A stretch of DNA of 64,000 bases from an uncultured Eubacteriales bacterium (GCA_902793325.1 CADBCY010000007.1:105244-169243); one strand, 5' to 3'; positions 53,220 through 61,517 are shown, numbered from the stretch's first letter. Program-made: numbers and translations. The notes: generated from the letters alone by a model not told the origin.

Positions 53220-54737
53220 TCAGGCAAAGCAGAGCGACATGATGCGCTCCTGCGTCGCTTCCGAACGGTCCATCTCCCCGACCACCCTGCCGCCGCGCAT
53301 GACCACGAAGCGGTCGCACATGCCCAGCAGCTCCGGCAGCTCCGAGGAAATCATGATGATGCTGATGCCCTCGGCCAGCAGCTCGTTCATGATCTCGTAG
53401 ATCTCCTGCTTCGAGCCCACGTCGATGCCCTTGGTGGGTTCGTCCAGCAGCAGTATGCGCGGATGGGAGTGCAGCGCCTTGGCCAGCACCACCTTCTGCT
53501 GGTTGCCGCCGGACAGGTTCGCCACCATCGTGGAGGTGGACGGCGCCTTGATGCGCAGCTTCTCCATGAACTCCCCGGCCGCCGCCTGCTCCTTCGCCCG
53601 GCTGACCAGCCTCGCCCGGCCGAGGATCTCCTTCAGGTTGCTGAGCACGATGTTGAACTTGATGTCGTTGAGCAGCAGCAGGCCGTTCGACTTCCTGTCC
53701 TCGGTCAGTATGTTGATGCCCAGGGCGATGGCGTCCGCCTCGCTGCGGATCCTGACCTTCTCTCCCTCCAGGGTGACGTCGGCGGTGTAGTCCCTGTAGC
53801 TGCCGAACAGCGCCGATACGGTCTCCGTGCGCCCCGCGCCGACCAGGCCCGCGAAGCCCAGCAGCTCTCCCCTGCGCAGCGTGAAGGACACGTCGTCCAC
53901 CAGCTTCTTGTTCAGCACGCGCGGGTCCGGCACCGTCATGTGCTCGACCCGCAGCACTTCCTCGCCGATCTGCACGTGCCGCTCCGGGTACAGCTGCGAA
54001 AGCTCCCGCCCCACCATGCCGGAGATGATCCGGTCGCGGTGGTAATCCTCGCGCTCGTAGGTGGTGATGACCCTGCCGTCGCGCAGTATGGTCACGCGGT
54101 CCGTGATGGCGAAGATCTCCTCCAGCTTGTGCGTGACGAATATGATGCTCGTGCCGCGCGCCTTCAGGTGGCGCACGATCTCGAACAGGTTCTCCACGTC
54201 GCTCTGGGAGAGCGCCGTGGTCGGCTCGTCCAGCACCAGCACCTTCGGCTGCCAGGAGATCGCCTTCGCCGCCATCACCAACTGCTTCTGGCCGATGGAC
54301 AGGCCGCCCACCAGCGCCCGGGGGTTCAGGCTGAACTTGTTCTCCTTCAGAAACGCCTCGCAGCGCGCCATCAGCGCGCCCATGCGAAAGCCGCGGCGCT
54401 TTTCGTCCGCGTTCAGGTGCCCGACGAAGATGTTCTCCGCCACCGTGAGGTTCTCCATCACGTTGATTTCCTGCGGCACGTAGCCGATGCCCTTGGACAG
54501 CGCGTCATAGGGGCTCTTGTTGTGCGCGGGCCGGCCGTCGAACAGCAGCTCCCCCTCGAAGCTGCCGTGGGCATAGACGCCGTTGATGATCTTCAGCAGC
54601 GTGGATTTCCCCGCGCCGTTCTCGCCGATCAGCCCCAGGATCTCGCCCCGCCGCACGTTGAAATTGACATCCTGAAGGGCCAGCACGCCGGGGAAACGCT
54701 TCGTGATGTTCCGGGCCTCCAAAATATAGTCGCTCAT
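53220..54737 (-). CDS. Rbs/Mgl-type sugar ABC transporter ATP-binding protein
   Basis: A 505-residue ATPase with two fused nucleotide-binding domains, as in RbsA/MglA. The first domain has Walker A GENGAGKSTLLK, signature LSIGQKQLVMAAKA and Walker B VLVLDEPTTAL. The second has a diverged Walker A (GLVGAGRTETVSALFG, lacking the lysine, as is usual for this family), signature LSGGNQQKVVLAKAL and Walker B ILLLDEPTKGIDVGSK. Length fits the family. GGGGGTGAG precedes the ATG. It follows the binding-protein gene, separated by a hairpin. Confidence 0.95.
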   Translation of the reverse strand: MSDYILEARNITKRFPGVLALQDVNFNVRRGEILGLIGENGAGKSTLLKIINGVYAHGSFEGELLFDGRPAHNKSPYDALSKGIGYVPQEINVMENLTVAENIFVGHLNADEKRRGFRMGALMARCEAFLKENKFSLNPRALVGGLSIGQKQLVMAAKAISWQPKVLVLDEPTTALSQSDVENLFEIVRHLKARGTSIIFVTHKLEEIFAITDRVTILRDGRVITTYEREDYHRDRIISGMVGRELSQLYPERHVQIGEEVLRVEHMTVPDPRVLNKKLVDDVSFTLRRGELLGFAGLVGAGRTETVSALFGSYRDYTADVTLEGEKVRIRSEADAIALGINILTEDRKSNGLLLLNDIKFNIVLSNLKEILGRARLVSRAKEQAAAGEFMEKLRIKAPSTSTMVANLSGGNQQKVVLAKALHSHPRILLLDEPTKGIDVGSKQEIYEIMNELLAEGISIIMISSELPELLGMCDRFVVMRGGRVVGEMDRSEATQERIMSLCFA

Positions 54738-54783
54738 GCACTCACCCCCGCTGTCCGGCGCCGTCCCGCCGGGAAGTATACAA

Positions 54784-54805
54784 GTGCTGCGCGGTTGCGC
54801 AGCAC
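54784..54805 (-). terminator. Hairpin between binding-protein and ATPase genes
   Basis: GTGCTGCGC (54784-54792) and GCGCAGCAC (54797-54805) form a perfect stem with a four-base loop. As in the phn operon, it follows the binding-protein gene and probably stabilises its mRNA or attenuates readthrough. Confidence 0.65.
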
Positions 54806-54827
54806 CTGTATGGGTTGATCCGCCGTA

Positions 54828-55826
54828 TTACTTGAACTTGGCCACGTAGGTATCGACGCCGCCCAGGATCTCGCGGTAGGCCGGCACGGAGTCGGCAAAG
54901 ATGATCGGCGCGTCGGAGTAGTTCGCGTACTGCACTTCCTCGCCGCGCAGGTACTTGTCCAGATGCCGCGCGCAATCGGCCCACAGGTCGTAGATGGGCT
55001 GGGCCACCAGGCCGTACACGCCGCCCTGCTCCAGGATGTCCAGGTTCGCGGAGGTGGCGTCCATGCCGATCACGTAGCCCTCCCAGCCGAGATCCTCGGC
55101 CGCCTGGGACCAGGTCTGCGCGGAGGTGCCGGTGGTGCCGAAGGCGCCGACCAGGTCGCCGATGTTCGCCTGCAGCAGGCTGGTGACGACGCCCACGCCC
55201 TGGGTGACGTCCGTGGACTCCACCTGCGGGTCGAGCACCTTCATGTCGGGGAAGTTCTCCTGGATGGCCGCGGTGAACGCGGCGGCCGCGGCGTTCTCGT
55301 TATCGCCGAAAGAAGACTGGGTGATGGCCACGGTGCCCTTGCCGCCCGCCGCCTCGCCGATGGCCATGCCGGCCGCGTGGCCGTAGGCGGAGGAGTCGAT
55401 GCCGTACCAGCCGACCAGCATCTCGGGATCGATGTTGTAGGTCGCCAGGTCTTCTTCCTTAATGACCGTCCAGCCGTCCACGACGGGGATGCCGGCGTCC
55501 ATGAACTTCTTGGCCATGTTCCAGCGAGTCTCGCTGTTGATGCACAGCGCCACGCCCGCGAGGTTGTCGTACTGGGCGATCACGCTGTCGATCATTTGCT
55601 CGACGGCCGCGGCGTCGGTGGTGTCGCCGCCGATGTACAGCGGCTGGTAGCCCAGCTCCTCAGCCGTCTGAAGGAAACCGGTCATCCATACGGCGATGGT
55701 CGTGTTGGACGACGGATAGCACACGATTCCGAGATACTTGTCGGAAGGATCGTACTCCTCCGCAAACGCGGCCACCGCCGAGAGCGTCAGAGCCAGAACC
55801 AGCAGACATACCAGGATCTTCTTCAT
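54828..55826 (-). CDS. Sugar-type ABC transporter substrate-binding protein (RbsB-like)
   Basis: A 332-residue exported binding protein of the Peripla_BP_4 family. The signal peptide (KKILVCLLVLALTLSAVAAFA) has a cysteine early in the hydrophobic core but no lipobox at the cleavage site, which reads AFAEE. The mature fold shows IVCYPSSNTTIAVWMTGF, the QMIDSVIAQYDNLAGVAL hinge region, KFMDAGIPVV, and GMDATSANLDILEQGGV, as in ribose-type binding proteins. AGGAGGAACG precedes the ATG at 55826. It is the first gene of the transporter operon, behind a strong promoter and LacI-type operator. Several aromatic residues (WYGIDSSAYGH) could line the sugar pocket, but the ligand cannot be named. Confidence 0.92.
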   Translation of the reverse strand: MKKILVCLLVLALTLSAVAAFAEEYDPSDKYLGIVCYPSSNTTIAVWMTGFLQTAEELGYQPLYIGGDTTDAAAVEQMIDSVIAQYDNLAGVALCINSETRWNMAKKFMDAGIPVVDGWTVIKEEDLATYNIDPEMLVGWYGIDSSAYGHAAGMAIGEAAGGKGTVAITQSSFGDNENAAAAAFTAAIQENFPDMKVLDPQVESTDVTQGVGVVTSLLQANIGDLVGAFGTTGTSAQTWSQAAEDLGWEGYVIGMDATSANLDILEQGGVYGLVAQPIYDLWADCARHLDKYLRGEEVQYANYSDAPIIFADSVPAYREILGGVDTYVAKFK

Positions 55827-55893
55827 GGAACGTTCCTCCTTTGGTCTTGTTCTCATCTCCGGAGCGCCTTCGCTCCCCTGTTCCGCATGCATC

Positions 55894-55907
55894 TGCAAGC
55901 GGTTGCA
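55894..55907. promoter_or_regulatory. LacI-type operator
   Basis: TGCAA-GCGG-TTGCA is an imperfect palindrome of the LacI/GalR type. It lies immediately downstream of the -10 of the transporter promoter, where a bound repressor would block transcription. The LacI gene is in the same locus. Confidence 0.65.
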
Positions 55908-55912
55908 ACATG

Positions 55913-55941
55913 ATTATAGCACAAGCCACTGGTCGATGCAA
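55913..55941 (-). promoter_or_regulatory. Extended -10 promoter of the sugar transporter operon
   Basis: On the minus strand TTGCAT (55936-55941), a 17-base spacer and TGC-TATAAT (55913-55918) form a promoter nearly identical in its core to those at 9822 and 56226. Confidence 0.8.
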
Positions 55942-56225
55942 CTGCGGCGGGCCGATATTTTCACTTCCCGGCGCATTTTCGGCAGATTTCATAGATTATA
56001 AATCCGATTTCTGGATTTATTGCCCAATCCCGTCGATCCTATCCGATCCCGGCCGTCCCCGCCCGCGGGTCTCACCTCGCCCTGCGCTTTCCATCCCGTG
56101 CAACGGATTTCAGTTAACAACTTCCATCTCTATGGATATTTTGCCCGTATTTCCAGCGCGTTTTTGCGCATATCCGTTAATCATACTGCACAAATTTACA
56201 TTCCAAACTTTTGGAGTGGCATCGG

Positions 56226-56254
56226 TTGCATTTTCTCATTTCATATGCTATAAT
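56226..56254 (+). promoter_or_regulatory. Extended -10 promoter of the MBL-dehydrogenase operon
   Basis: TTGCAT (56226-56231), 17 bases, then TGC-TATAAT (56249-56254). GGTTGCA, a half-copy of the LacI-type operator, overlaps the -35 (56224-56230), so joint regulation with the transporter is possible. Confidence 0.8.
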
Positions 56255-56279
56255 GCCGGAAAGGGAGGTGTCGCGCGCC

Positions 56280-57083
56280 GTGGAAGCCTCATCGCAGCGC
56301 ATACCGCCGTTTCGCATGGCGGAAAACATCTGGTTCGTCGGCGGGCGGGCCGTGTCGTGCCACGTGATCGACACGGGCGACGGCCTCATCATGATCGACA
56401 CCGGCTACCCGTTCATGGCGGAGCAGATCCTCGCCTCCATGCGGGAGGTCGGGCTGGATCCCGCCGACCTTCGCATCCTGCTGCACAGCCACGGCCACTA
56501 CGACCACATCGGCAACACGCGGCGCTTCCGGGCGCTCACCGGCGCGAGGGCGTACATCAGCCGCATCGACAACGACATCTGCAACGGCCGTCTCGACCTG
56601 TCGTGGGCGGAAGAGCTGGGTTACCCGCGGCTCGAGCCGTTCGACTGCGACGTGCTGCTGGACGACGGTGACATCGTCGCCCTGGGCAACACCCGCATCC
56701 GCTGCCGGCTGGCGCCCGGGCACACCGCGGGCACGCTGGCGCTGTTCGTCGATACCCTCTCCCACGACCGCGCCGTCACCTGCGCCATGCACGGCGGGGT
56801 CGGCACCAACAGCATGGCCCGCGATTTCCTCGAGCGCCGCGGGCTCTCCCTCGACTGCCGCGAGCAGTTCCGCGAGGGCCTGCACCGCCTCGCCGAAGAG
56901 AAGGTCGACCTGGTGCTGGGCAACCATCCCGACCAGAACGACACGGAGGGTAAGCTGGCCCGCGTCCGGGCGGGCGAGGCGGACGCCTGCTTCGATCCCG
57001 GCGAATGGCGGCGCTTCCTGGCGGCGTGCGAGGCGCGGCTGGACCGCATGCTCGCCGAAGAGGCGGCGGAGCCGAAACAATAA
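56280..57083 (+). CDS. Metallo-beta-lactamase-fold hydrolase
   Basis: A 267-residue cytoplasmic hydrolase. The metal-binding motif HxHxDH reads HSHGHYDHIG (about residues 69-78); the second histidine ligand is in LAPGHTAGTLALF and a later one in VLGNHPDQN. The N-terminal part (FVGGRAVSCHVIDTGDGLIMIDTGYPF) is typical of the family. I chose the GTG at 56280 because AGGGAGGTG precedes it by a proper distance; upstream in-frame ATGs would overlap the promoter. It is the first gene of the operon with the dehydrogenase, aldolase and hydroxyacid dehydrogenase. It might act as a lactonase in sugar-acid breakdown, which is inference from context. Confidence 0.87.
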   Translation: MEASSQRIPPFRMAENIWFVGGRAVSCHVIDTGDGLIMIDTGYPFMAEQILASMREVGLDPADLRILLHSHGHYDHIGNTRRFRALTGARAYISRIDNDICNGRLDLSWAEELGYPRLEPFDCDVLLDDGDIVALGNTRIRCRLAPGHTAGTLALFVDTLSHDRAVTCAMHGGVGTNSMARDFLERRGLSLDCREQFREGLHRLAEEKVDLVLGNHPDQNDTEGKLARVRAGEADACFDPGEWRRFLAACEARLDRMLAEEAAEPKQ

Positions 57084-57095
57084 GGAGGCGATCCC

Positions 57096-58154
57096 ATGCA
57101 CCTTTCCGGCGACCGGCTGGCGGACTACTGCCGGGACCTCCTGGTGCGCTGCGGCGTCGACGGCCGCGACGCCCTGACCACCGGGCGCGTGCTGGTCAAC
57201 GCCGACGCCCGGGGCGTGCACTCCCACGGCGTCATTCGGATGATCGGCTACGTGGACTGCCTGCGCAGCGGCGGCGTGAACGGCGCCGCCAGGCCGCACA
57301 TCGTCCACGAGGGGCCGGGCAACGCCCTGGTGGACGCCGACCGCGGGCTGGGCATACCCGCCTCCGTGTTCGCCGTGGAGGTCGCCCGCCGCAAGGCCGG
57401 CGAGACCGGCATCGGCATCGTCAACGTGTTCAACAGCCATCATCACGGCGCCTGCGGCTACTACAGCCAGTCCCTGGCCATGTCCGGCCTCATCGGCGCG
57501 GCCATGTCCACCGGCGACATCATCATGGCCGCCACCGGCAGCGCCGCCCGCGCCATCGGCAACAACCCGTTCTCCTACGCCGTGCCCGCGGGCCGCTATC
57601 GCGCCGTCTGCTACGACGTGGCCATGAGCCAGGTCGCCGCGGGCAAGATCTCCATCGCCGCGGAGGAGGGCCGACCGATCCCGACGGGCTGGCTGCTGGA
57701 CCCCGACGGCAACCCCACCCGGGATCCGAAGCAGTACGACCTCGGCGGGGCGCTGGAGCCCTTCGGCGGCCACAAGGGCTACGGGCTGAGCATCATGGTG
57801 GAAACGCTCGCGGGCCTGCTGTCCGGCGCGGCCATGCTGGGGGACATCCACGCCTGGAACACCGACCCCCGCCGCAGCGGCAACGTGGGCCACATGTTCG
57901 TCGCCCTGGACCCGAAGGCGCTCAACCCCGGCGTGGACCTGCCCGCGCGGGTGGAGCGGATGATCGAAACCCTCGCCGCCGCGCGCCTGGCGCCGGGCGT
58001 GGAGCGCATCCTCTACCCCGGGCAACTGGAGCACGAGCGCGAAGCCCTGGCCGCGGCGCAGGGCATTGAACTGCCGCCGGCGGCGATGGACGCCCTGTCC
58101 CGCGCCGGCGAACACGCGGGCCTCCCGTTTGTCCCCGAGACCTTGACTATGTGA
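57096..58154 (+). CDS. Ldh2-family malate/L-lactate-type dehydrogenase
   Basis: A 352-residue NAD(P)-dependent dehydrogenase of the Ldh_2 family (malate, L-sulfolactate, ureidoglycolate or 2,3-diketogulonate reductase type). Family markers: VNADARGVHSHGVIRM, VFNSHHHGACGYYS, GNNPFSYAVPAG, and PFGGHKGYGLSIMVETLAG, the last being the cofactor-binding loop. The length fits. AAGGAGGCG lies before the ATG, 12 bases after the MBL gene. The substrate is unknown, but with the aldolase and hydroxyacid dehydrogenase it likely handles a 2-oxo or 2-hydroxy acid in sugar-acid catabolism. Confidence 0.92.
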   Translation: MHLSGDRLADYCRDLLVRCGVDGRDALTTGRVLVNADARGVHSHGVIRMIGYVDCLRSGGVNGAARPHIVHEGPGNALVDADRGLGIPASVFAVEVARRKAGETGIGIVNVFNSHHHGACGYYSQSLAMSGLIGAAMSTGDIIMAATGSAARAIGNNPFSYAVPAGRYRAVCYDVAMSQVAAGKISIAAEEGRPIPTGWLLDPDGNPTRDPKQYDLGGALEPFGGHKGYGLSIMVETLAGLLSGAAMLGDIHAWNTDPRRSGNVGHMFVALDPKALNPGVDLPARVERMIETLAAARLAPGVERILYPGQLEHEREALAAAQGIELPPAAMDALSRAGEHAGLPFVPETLTM

Positions 58155-58163
58155 GGTGACGAC

Positions 58164-58925
58164 ATGAACAGATACGAAGCCCTGGCCGGGAAGCTCGCCC
58201 GCCGGGAGAAGGTCATCGGTACGACCATGATTATGCTGGACGCGCCGATCCTGATTGAAAAGATGCTCAGCCCGCAGTTGGATTTCCTGCTGATGGACGC
58301 CGAGCACGGCCGCTTCGACACCCAGAACGCCATCCCCATGCTGCACACCTGCCGCATGCTGGGCCTTCCGGCGTTCATGCGGGTGCAGGACAGCCAGTAC
58401 CACCTGATCGCCAAGGCCATCGACATGGGCGCCGACGGCGTGATGATCCCCCGCGTGGAGACGCTCGAGCAGCTTCGCACCGTGGTGGACGCCGTGCGCT
58501 TCGGGCCCGTCGGGCGCAAAGGCGCGGGCGGCTACGCGCAGTTCCGCCCCGGGGAGCGCTTCGAGGAATTCCAGCGGGGCCGCCGGGTATTCATACAGAT
58601 CGAGTCGCGCCGGGGCATCGATAACCTGCCCGCGATGCTGGACGCCTACGCCGAGCACATCGACGCCGTGATCATCGGGCCGAACGACATGTCCGTCATG
58701 CTGGGCACGCCCTTCGACTGCAAAAGCCCGGTCATGGAAGCCGCCGTGCAGGAGGTGTTCGACATCAGCAACGCCCGCGGCAAGTCCTGCGGCATATTCT
58801 GCAACGACGCCGCCGACGCCGCCCACTACCGCGCCATGGGCGCGAACGTGCTGTGGACCGCGTCCGACCTGCAATTCTACTGCCGCGGCTATGCCGAGAC
58901 CCTGCGGGAGCTGGAAGCACTCTGA
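58164..58925 (+). CDS. HpcH/HpaI-family class II aldolase
   Basis: A 253-residue aldolase related to 2-keto-3-deoxy-L-rhamnonate, 4-hydroxy-2-oxo-heptanedioate and 2-dehydro-3-deoxyglucarate aldolases, which split 2-oxo acids to pyruvate plus an aldehyde using a divalent metal. Characteristic motifs: FLLMDAEHGRFD (catalytic region), MGADGVMIPRVET, and IQIESRRGIDNL, where the glutamate is a metal ligand, followed by IIGPNDMSVMLG. GAGGTGAC precedes the ATG. It is the third gene of the operon, with nine bases to the previous gene. The likely product pair is pyruvate with glycolaldehyde or tartronate semialdehyde; the exact substrate cannot be read. Confidence 0.92.
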   Translation: MNRYEALAGKLARREKVIGTTMIMLDAPILIEKMLSPQLDFLLMDAEHGRFDTQNAIPMLHTCRMLGLPAFMRVQDSQYHLIAKAIDMGADGVMIPRVETLEQLRTVVDAVRFGPVGRKGAGGYAQFRPGERFEEFQRGRRVFIQIESRRGIDNLPAMLDAYAEHIDAVIIGPNDMSVMLGTPFDCKSPVMEAAVQEVFDISNARGKSCGIFCNDAADAAHYRAMGANVLWTASDLQFYCRGYAETLRELEAL

Positions 58926-58958
58926 CCGCCATCCCAATGCACCGAACGGAGGGGTGTT

Positions 58959-59948
58959 ATGAAAATCGTCGTTCTGGACCGCCCCCTGGAAAAGCCCGGA
59001 GAGCTGGATTGGAGCGCGCTGCACGACCTGGCCGACGAGGTGGTTTTCTACGATCACACCGACCGGGAGGAAGCCGCCGCGCGCATGGCGGACGCCGACG
59101 TGGTGCTGCTGAACAAGGCGCCGGTCACCGCCGGGGCGCTGCGCGCGTGCCCGAAGCTGCGGTTCATCAGCGTGATCGCCACCGGCTACAACACGGTGGA
59201 CGTCTCCGCCGCCGCGGCGCTGGGCATTCCGGTCTCCAACGTGCCCTCCTACGGCTCGGAGGCCATCGGCCAGCACGCCGTCGCGCTGCTGCTGGAGATC
59301 ACCGACCACGTGGCGCACCACGACGCCGAGGTGCGCCGCCTGCGTCGCCATACGGACCGCGACTGGTGCTTCTGGGATTATCCCTCCATAGAGCTGGCGC
59401 ACAAGACCATGGGCATCATCGGCATGGGCCGCATCGCCCGCACCACCGCCGCCGTCGCGCGGGCGCTGGGCATGCGGGTCATCGCGTTCGACACCCATCC
59501 CACGCCCGAGGGCGCCGCGCTGGCCGAGTACGTGGACCTCGCGACGCTCTACGCCGAGTCCGACGTGGTGTGCCTGCACTGCCCGCTGTTCGAGGAGAAC
59601 CGGCACATGATCAACCGCGACAGCCTCGCGCAAATGAAGCCAGGCGCGATCCTCATCAACAACAGCCGCGGCGGGCTGGTGGACGACGCCGCGCTGGCGG
59701 AGGCGCTCGCCTCGGGCAGGCTGTACGCCGCGGGCCTGGACACCGTGGAGGTCGAGCCCATCGCGCCGGACAACCCGCTGCTGTCCGCGCCGAACGTGTT
59801 CATCACGCCGCACATCAGTTGGGCGGCGCTGGAGTGCCGCCGCAGGCTGAAGGATACCGCCATCGACAACGTGCGCGCGTTCCTCTCCGGCGCGCCGGTG
59901 AACGTCGTCAACGCGCCGGTCGCGCAGGCGCGCCGCACAATCTTTTAA
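58959..59948 (+). CDS. D-2-hydroxyacid dehydrogenase (glycerate/hydroxypyruvate reductase type)
   Basis: A 329-residue NAD-dependent enzyme. The NAD-binding Rossmann motif is GIIGMGRIART (about 149-160). The catalytic trio appears as an arginine in NNSRGGLVDD, a glutamate in LDTVEVEPI and a histidine in ITPHISWA, as in glycerate dehydrogenase and formate/lactate dehydrogenase relatives. The N-terminal NKAPVT and IATGYNTVDV motifs are those of hydroxypyruvate reductases. GGAGGGG precedes the ATG. In the operon it would reduce an aldolase product (hydroxypyruvate, glyoxylate or tartronate semialdehyde-derived acid). Confidence 0.93.
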   Translation: MKIVVLDRPLEKPGELDWSALHDLADEVVFYDHTDREEAAARMADADVVLLNKAPVTAGALRACPKLRFISVIATGYNTVDVSAAAALGIPVSNVPSYGSEAIGQHAVALLLEITDHVAHHDAEVRRLRRHTDRDWCFWDYPSIELAHKTMGIIGMGRIARTTAAVARALGMRVIAFDTHPTPEGAALAEYVDLATLYAESDVVCLHCPLFEENRHMINRDSLAQMKPGAILINNSRGGLVDDAALAEALASGRLYAAGLDTVEVEPIAPDNPLLSAPNVFITPHISWAALECRRRLKDTAIDNVRAFLSGAPVNVVNAPVAQARRTIF

Positions 59949-60013
59949 CGCCTGTAAGAGAATTGAAAGGTAAAAGCCTCATTCATGTCACCCCAGGCGG
60001 GGCCAACCTGTGC

Positions 60014-60019
60014 TATACT
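60014..60019 (+). promoter_or_regulatory. Extended -10 element before the XRE gene
   Basis: TGC-TATACT lies about 75 bases before the small regulator start. No -35 is seen at the expected distance; the extended -10 may suffice. Confidence 0.5.
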
Positions 60020-60091
60020 GGTATTCCACCCCCCGCGGGGATGTCGGCTCGACCCGCGGCGGATGGGAGAACATCGCGGGGAGGCTTCGTC

Positions 60092-60310
60092 ATGGTCACA
60101 TACGCCAAGCTCTGGAAGCTCCTGGAACGCCGCGGCCTTCAACCCCGTGATTTGTGCGCGCTGGCGGGCATCAGCCCCTCCACCCTTCGCGCGCTGCAGA
60201 AGGACCAGCACGTCCGGATGGATGTGCTGGAACGGCTGTGCGAGGGGTTGCGCGTGGATATCGGGGAGGTGTGCAGCTTCCCGCCGGTTCGGCGCAAAAC
60301 GTATCGCTGA
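60092..60310 (+). CDS. Small XRE-family (Cro/CI) DNA-binding protein
   Basis: A 72-residue helix-turn-helix protein made of the DNA-binding domain only. The motif spans LWKLLERRGLQPRDLCALAGISPSTLRALQ (about 6-35), followed by MDVLERLCEGLRVDIGEVC, matching the small YozG/HTH_26 proteins of Bacillota. GGGGAGG lies seven bases before the ATG. A longer open frame running through from 58853 is antisense-like noise, so this gene is easily missed. It follows the hydroxyacid dehydrogenase by 143 bases and has its own extended -10. Target unknown. Confidence 0.85.
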   Translation: MVTYAKLWKLLERRGLQPRDLCALAGISPSTLRALQKDQHVRMDVLERLCEGLRVDIGEVCSFPPVRRKTYR

Positions 60311-60364
60311 CGGCAACCCGCGCACGGGGGCGCTGCGTCCGTCGCGGCAGGCGCGGGACGAGGC

Positions 60365-60406
60365 AGGGCGGCTCCGGTCCGATGGGATCGGGGCCGCCCT
60401 TCGTTT
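60365..60406 (+). terminator. Terminator after the XRE gene
   Basis: AGGGCGGCTCC (60365-60375) pairs with GGGGCCGCCCT (60390-60400), with one bulge, followed by TCGTTT. Confidence 0.75.
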
Positions 60407-60477
60407 ATGTCCCGCCTCCCCTTTCCCGCGGCCGATGGCGAATTGCGGGGAATTCCCACATTTTGATCGTCGACAGA

Positions 60478-60505
60478 TTGACGAATCGCGTTAATATTCT
60501 ATAAT
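60478..60505 (+). promoter_or_regulatory. Promoter of the amino-acid ABC transporter cluster
   Basis: TTGACG (60478-60483) and TATAAT (60500-60505) with a 16-base spacer are close to consensus, although the genes behind them are broken. Confidence 0.75.
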
Positions 60506-60612
60506 GATATATGGGTAATATTGGGCTTCTGTCCCGAAGCGCCGCTCCCCGGCGGCACATCCCCGGGGAACGCGGCGCGGGCGGACAGAGAACGGCGGGA
60601 AGGTGATGGCGC

Positions 60613-61500
60613 ATGAGAACAACGGATGCCTGTACGGATCGGCCGGGCGCCCCGCGCACCGGGCCCATCGGGCTGCGCCTCGCCGCGCTTCTGCTGGCGT
60701 GCCTGATGCTCGCCTTGAGCGGCAGCGCGTCCGCGGCGAAATGGGAGCCGAACCTGATCACGGACGTCAACGACCTGGAGGGCCGGCGGGTCGGCGTCAA
60801 CCTCGCCTGGGAGCCGGACTACTACCTGACGGGCCGGGACGACCTGGTGCTGGTCCGCTACGATACCCTGGCCGACATGATCCTGGCGCTGCGGTTCAAC
60901 AAGATCGACGCCTTCGCCACGGACCGGCTGCTGGTATAGATGGTGCTTGTCGCGAGCGACGGCCTGACGGCCATCGAACCGCCCTTCGGCGAGGTCAACT
61001 ACACGCTGTTCTTCAAGCCGAAATCCGACGCGCTGCTGGGCGAGTTCAACGCCTTCCTGGCGGCGTACAGGCAGAGCGAGGCGTTTGAGGATCACATTGC
61101 GCGCCTGGAGGCGTTCGACGGAACGGATTACGACGGGCCGGACATTCCGCTGACCGGGACGGGCCCCGTGCTGCGGGTCGCCATCGACGCGGAGGGCTTT
61201 CCCCGCTCGTTCCCGGATACGGACGAGGACGTGCCGATCGGCTTTGACCTCGAGGCGCTGAAAGCCTTCGCCAACGAGCGCGACTACCGGCTCGAGTTCG
61301 CCGTATCCAACTACGAAGACATCGTCTTTGGCCTGAAGGCGGGGATCTACGACATCGGGGCGGGCTACCTCAGCGACATCTTCAAAAACGAGGTCTCGGC
61401 CGCGGGGATCCTCCTCAGCGATCCCCTGGATTCGACGTCGCTGTACTTTTTCCAGAAGACGCAGCAGAACATCCGCGTCGCCATGGAGGAGCTGGAATGA
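60613..61500 (+). pseudogene. Amino-acid-type substrate-binding protein interrupted by an in-frame TAG
   Basis: A SBP_bac_3-like exported protein (about 295 codons) with an amber codon at 60937-60939 after DRLLV; the frame continues directly as MVLVASDGLT. The signal peptide core is RLAALLLACLMLALSGSASA without a lipobox. Lobes appear in unusual order. The first part (LEGRRVGVNLAWEPDYYL to RYDTLADMILALRFNKIDAFATDR) resembles the second lobe of such proteins. The later part (VLRVAIDAEGFPRS to IGFDLEALKAFANERDYRLEF and GIYDIGAGYLSD) resembles the first lobe. It may be a permuted protein or the remnant of a tandem pair. The two neighbours are also disrupted, supporting decay rather than programmed readthrough. 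Confidence 0.75.
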
Positions 61501-61517
61501 TCGGGAGGGATGGATAA

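Larger units (their letters stand above)
55827..56279. other. Divergent control region of the sugar-acid locus
   Basis: The 453-base region between the divergent transporter and catabolic operons holds a promoter and operator at its left, a promoter at its right, and about 280 AT-rich bases between them without a visible gene. Confidence 0.7.
60311..60612. other. Intergenic region with a terminator and a promoter
   Basis: The 302 bases between the XRE gene and the transporter pseudogene contain the hairpin at 60365-60400 and the promoter at 60478-60505. I see nothing else in the remaining sequence. Confidence 0.65.

Noticed and set aside
56289..59813. 1,174-codon minus-strand open frame opposite the MBL, dehydrogenase and aldolase genes
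   Set aside because: Opposite four well-supported plus-strand genes; His/Arg/Val-rich without motifs.
58853..60091. Long N-terminal extension of the XRE gene frame
   Set aside because: It runs inside the hydroxyacid dehydrogenase gene in another frame; the real start at 60092 has a clear ribosome site.
60937..60939. Pyrrolysine or programmed readthrough at the in-frame TAG
   Set aside because: The neighbouring transporter genes carry further frame breaks, so decay or sequence error is simpler; no pyl genes are visible.
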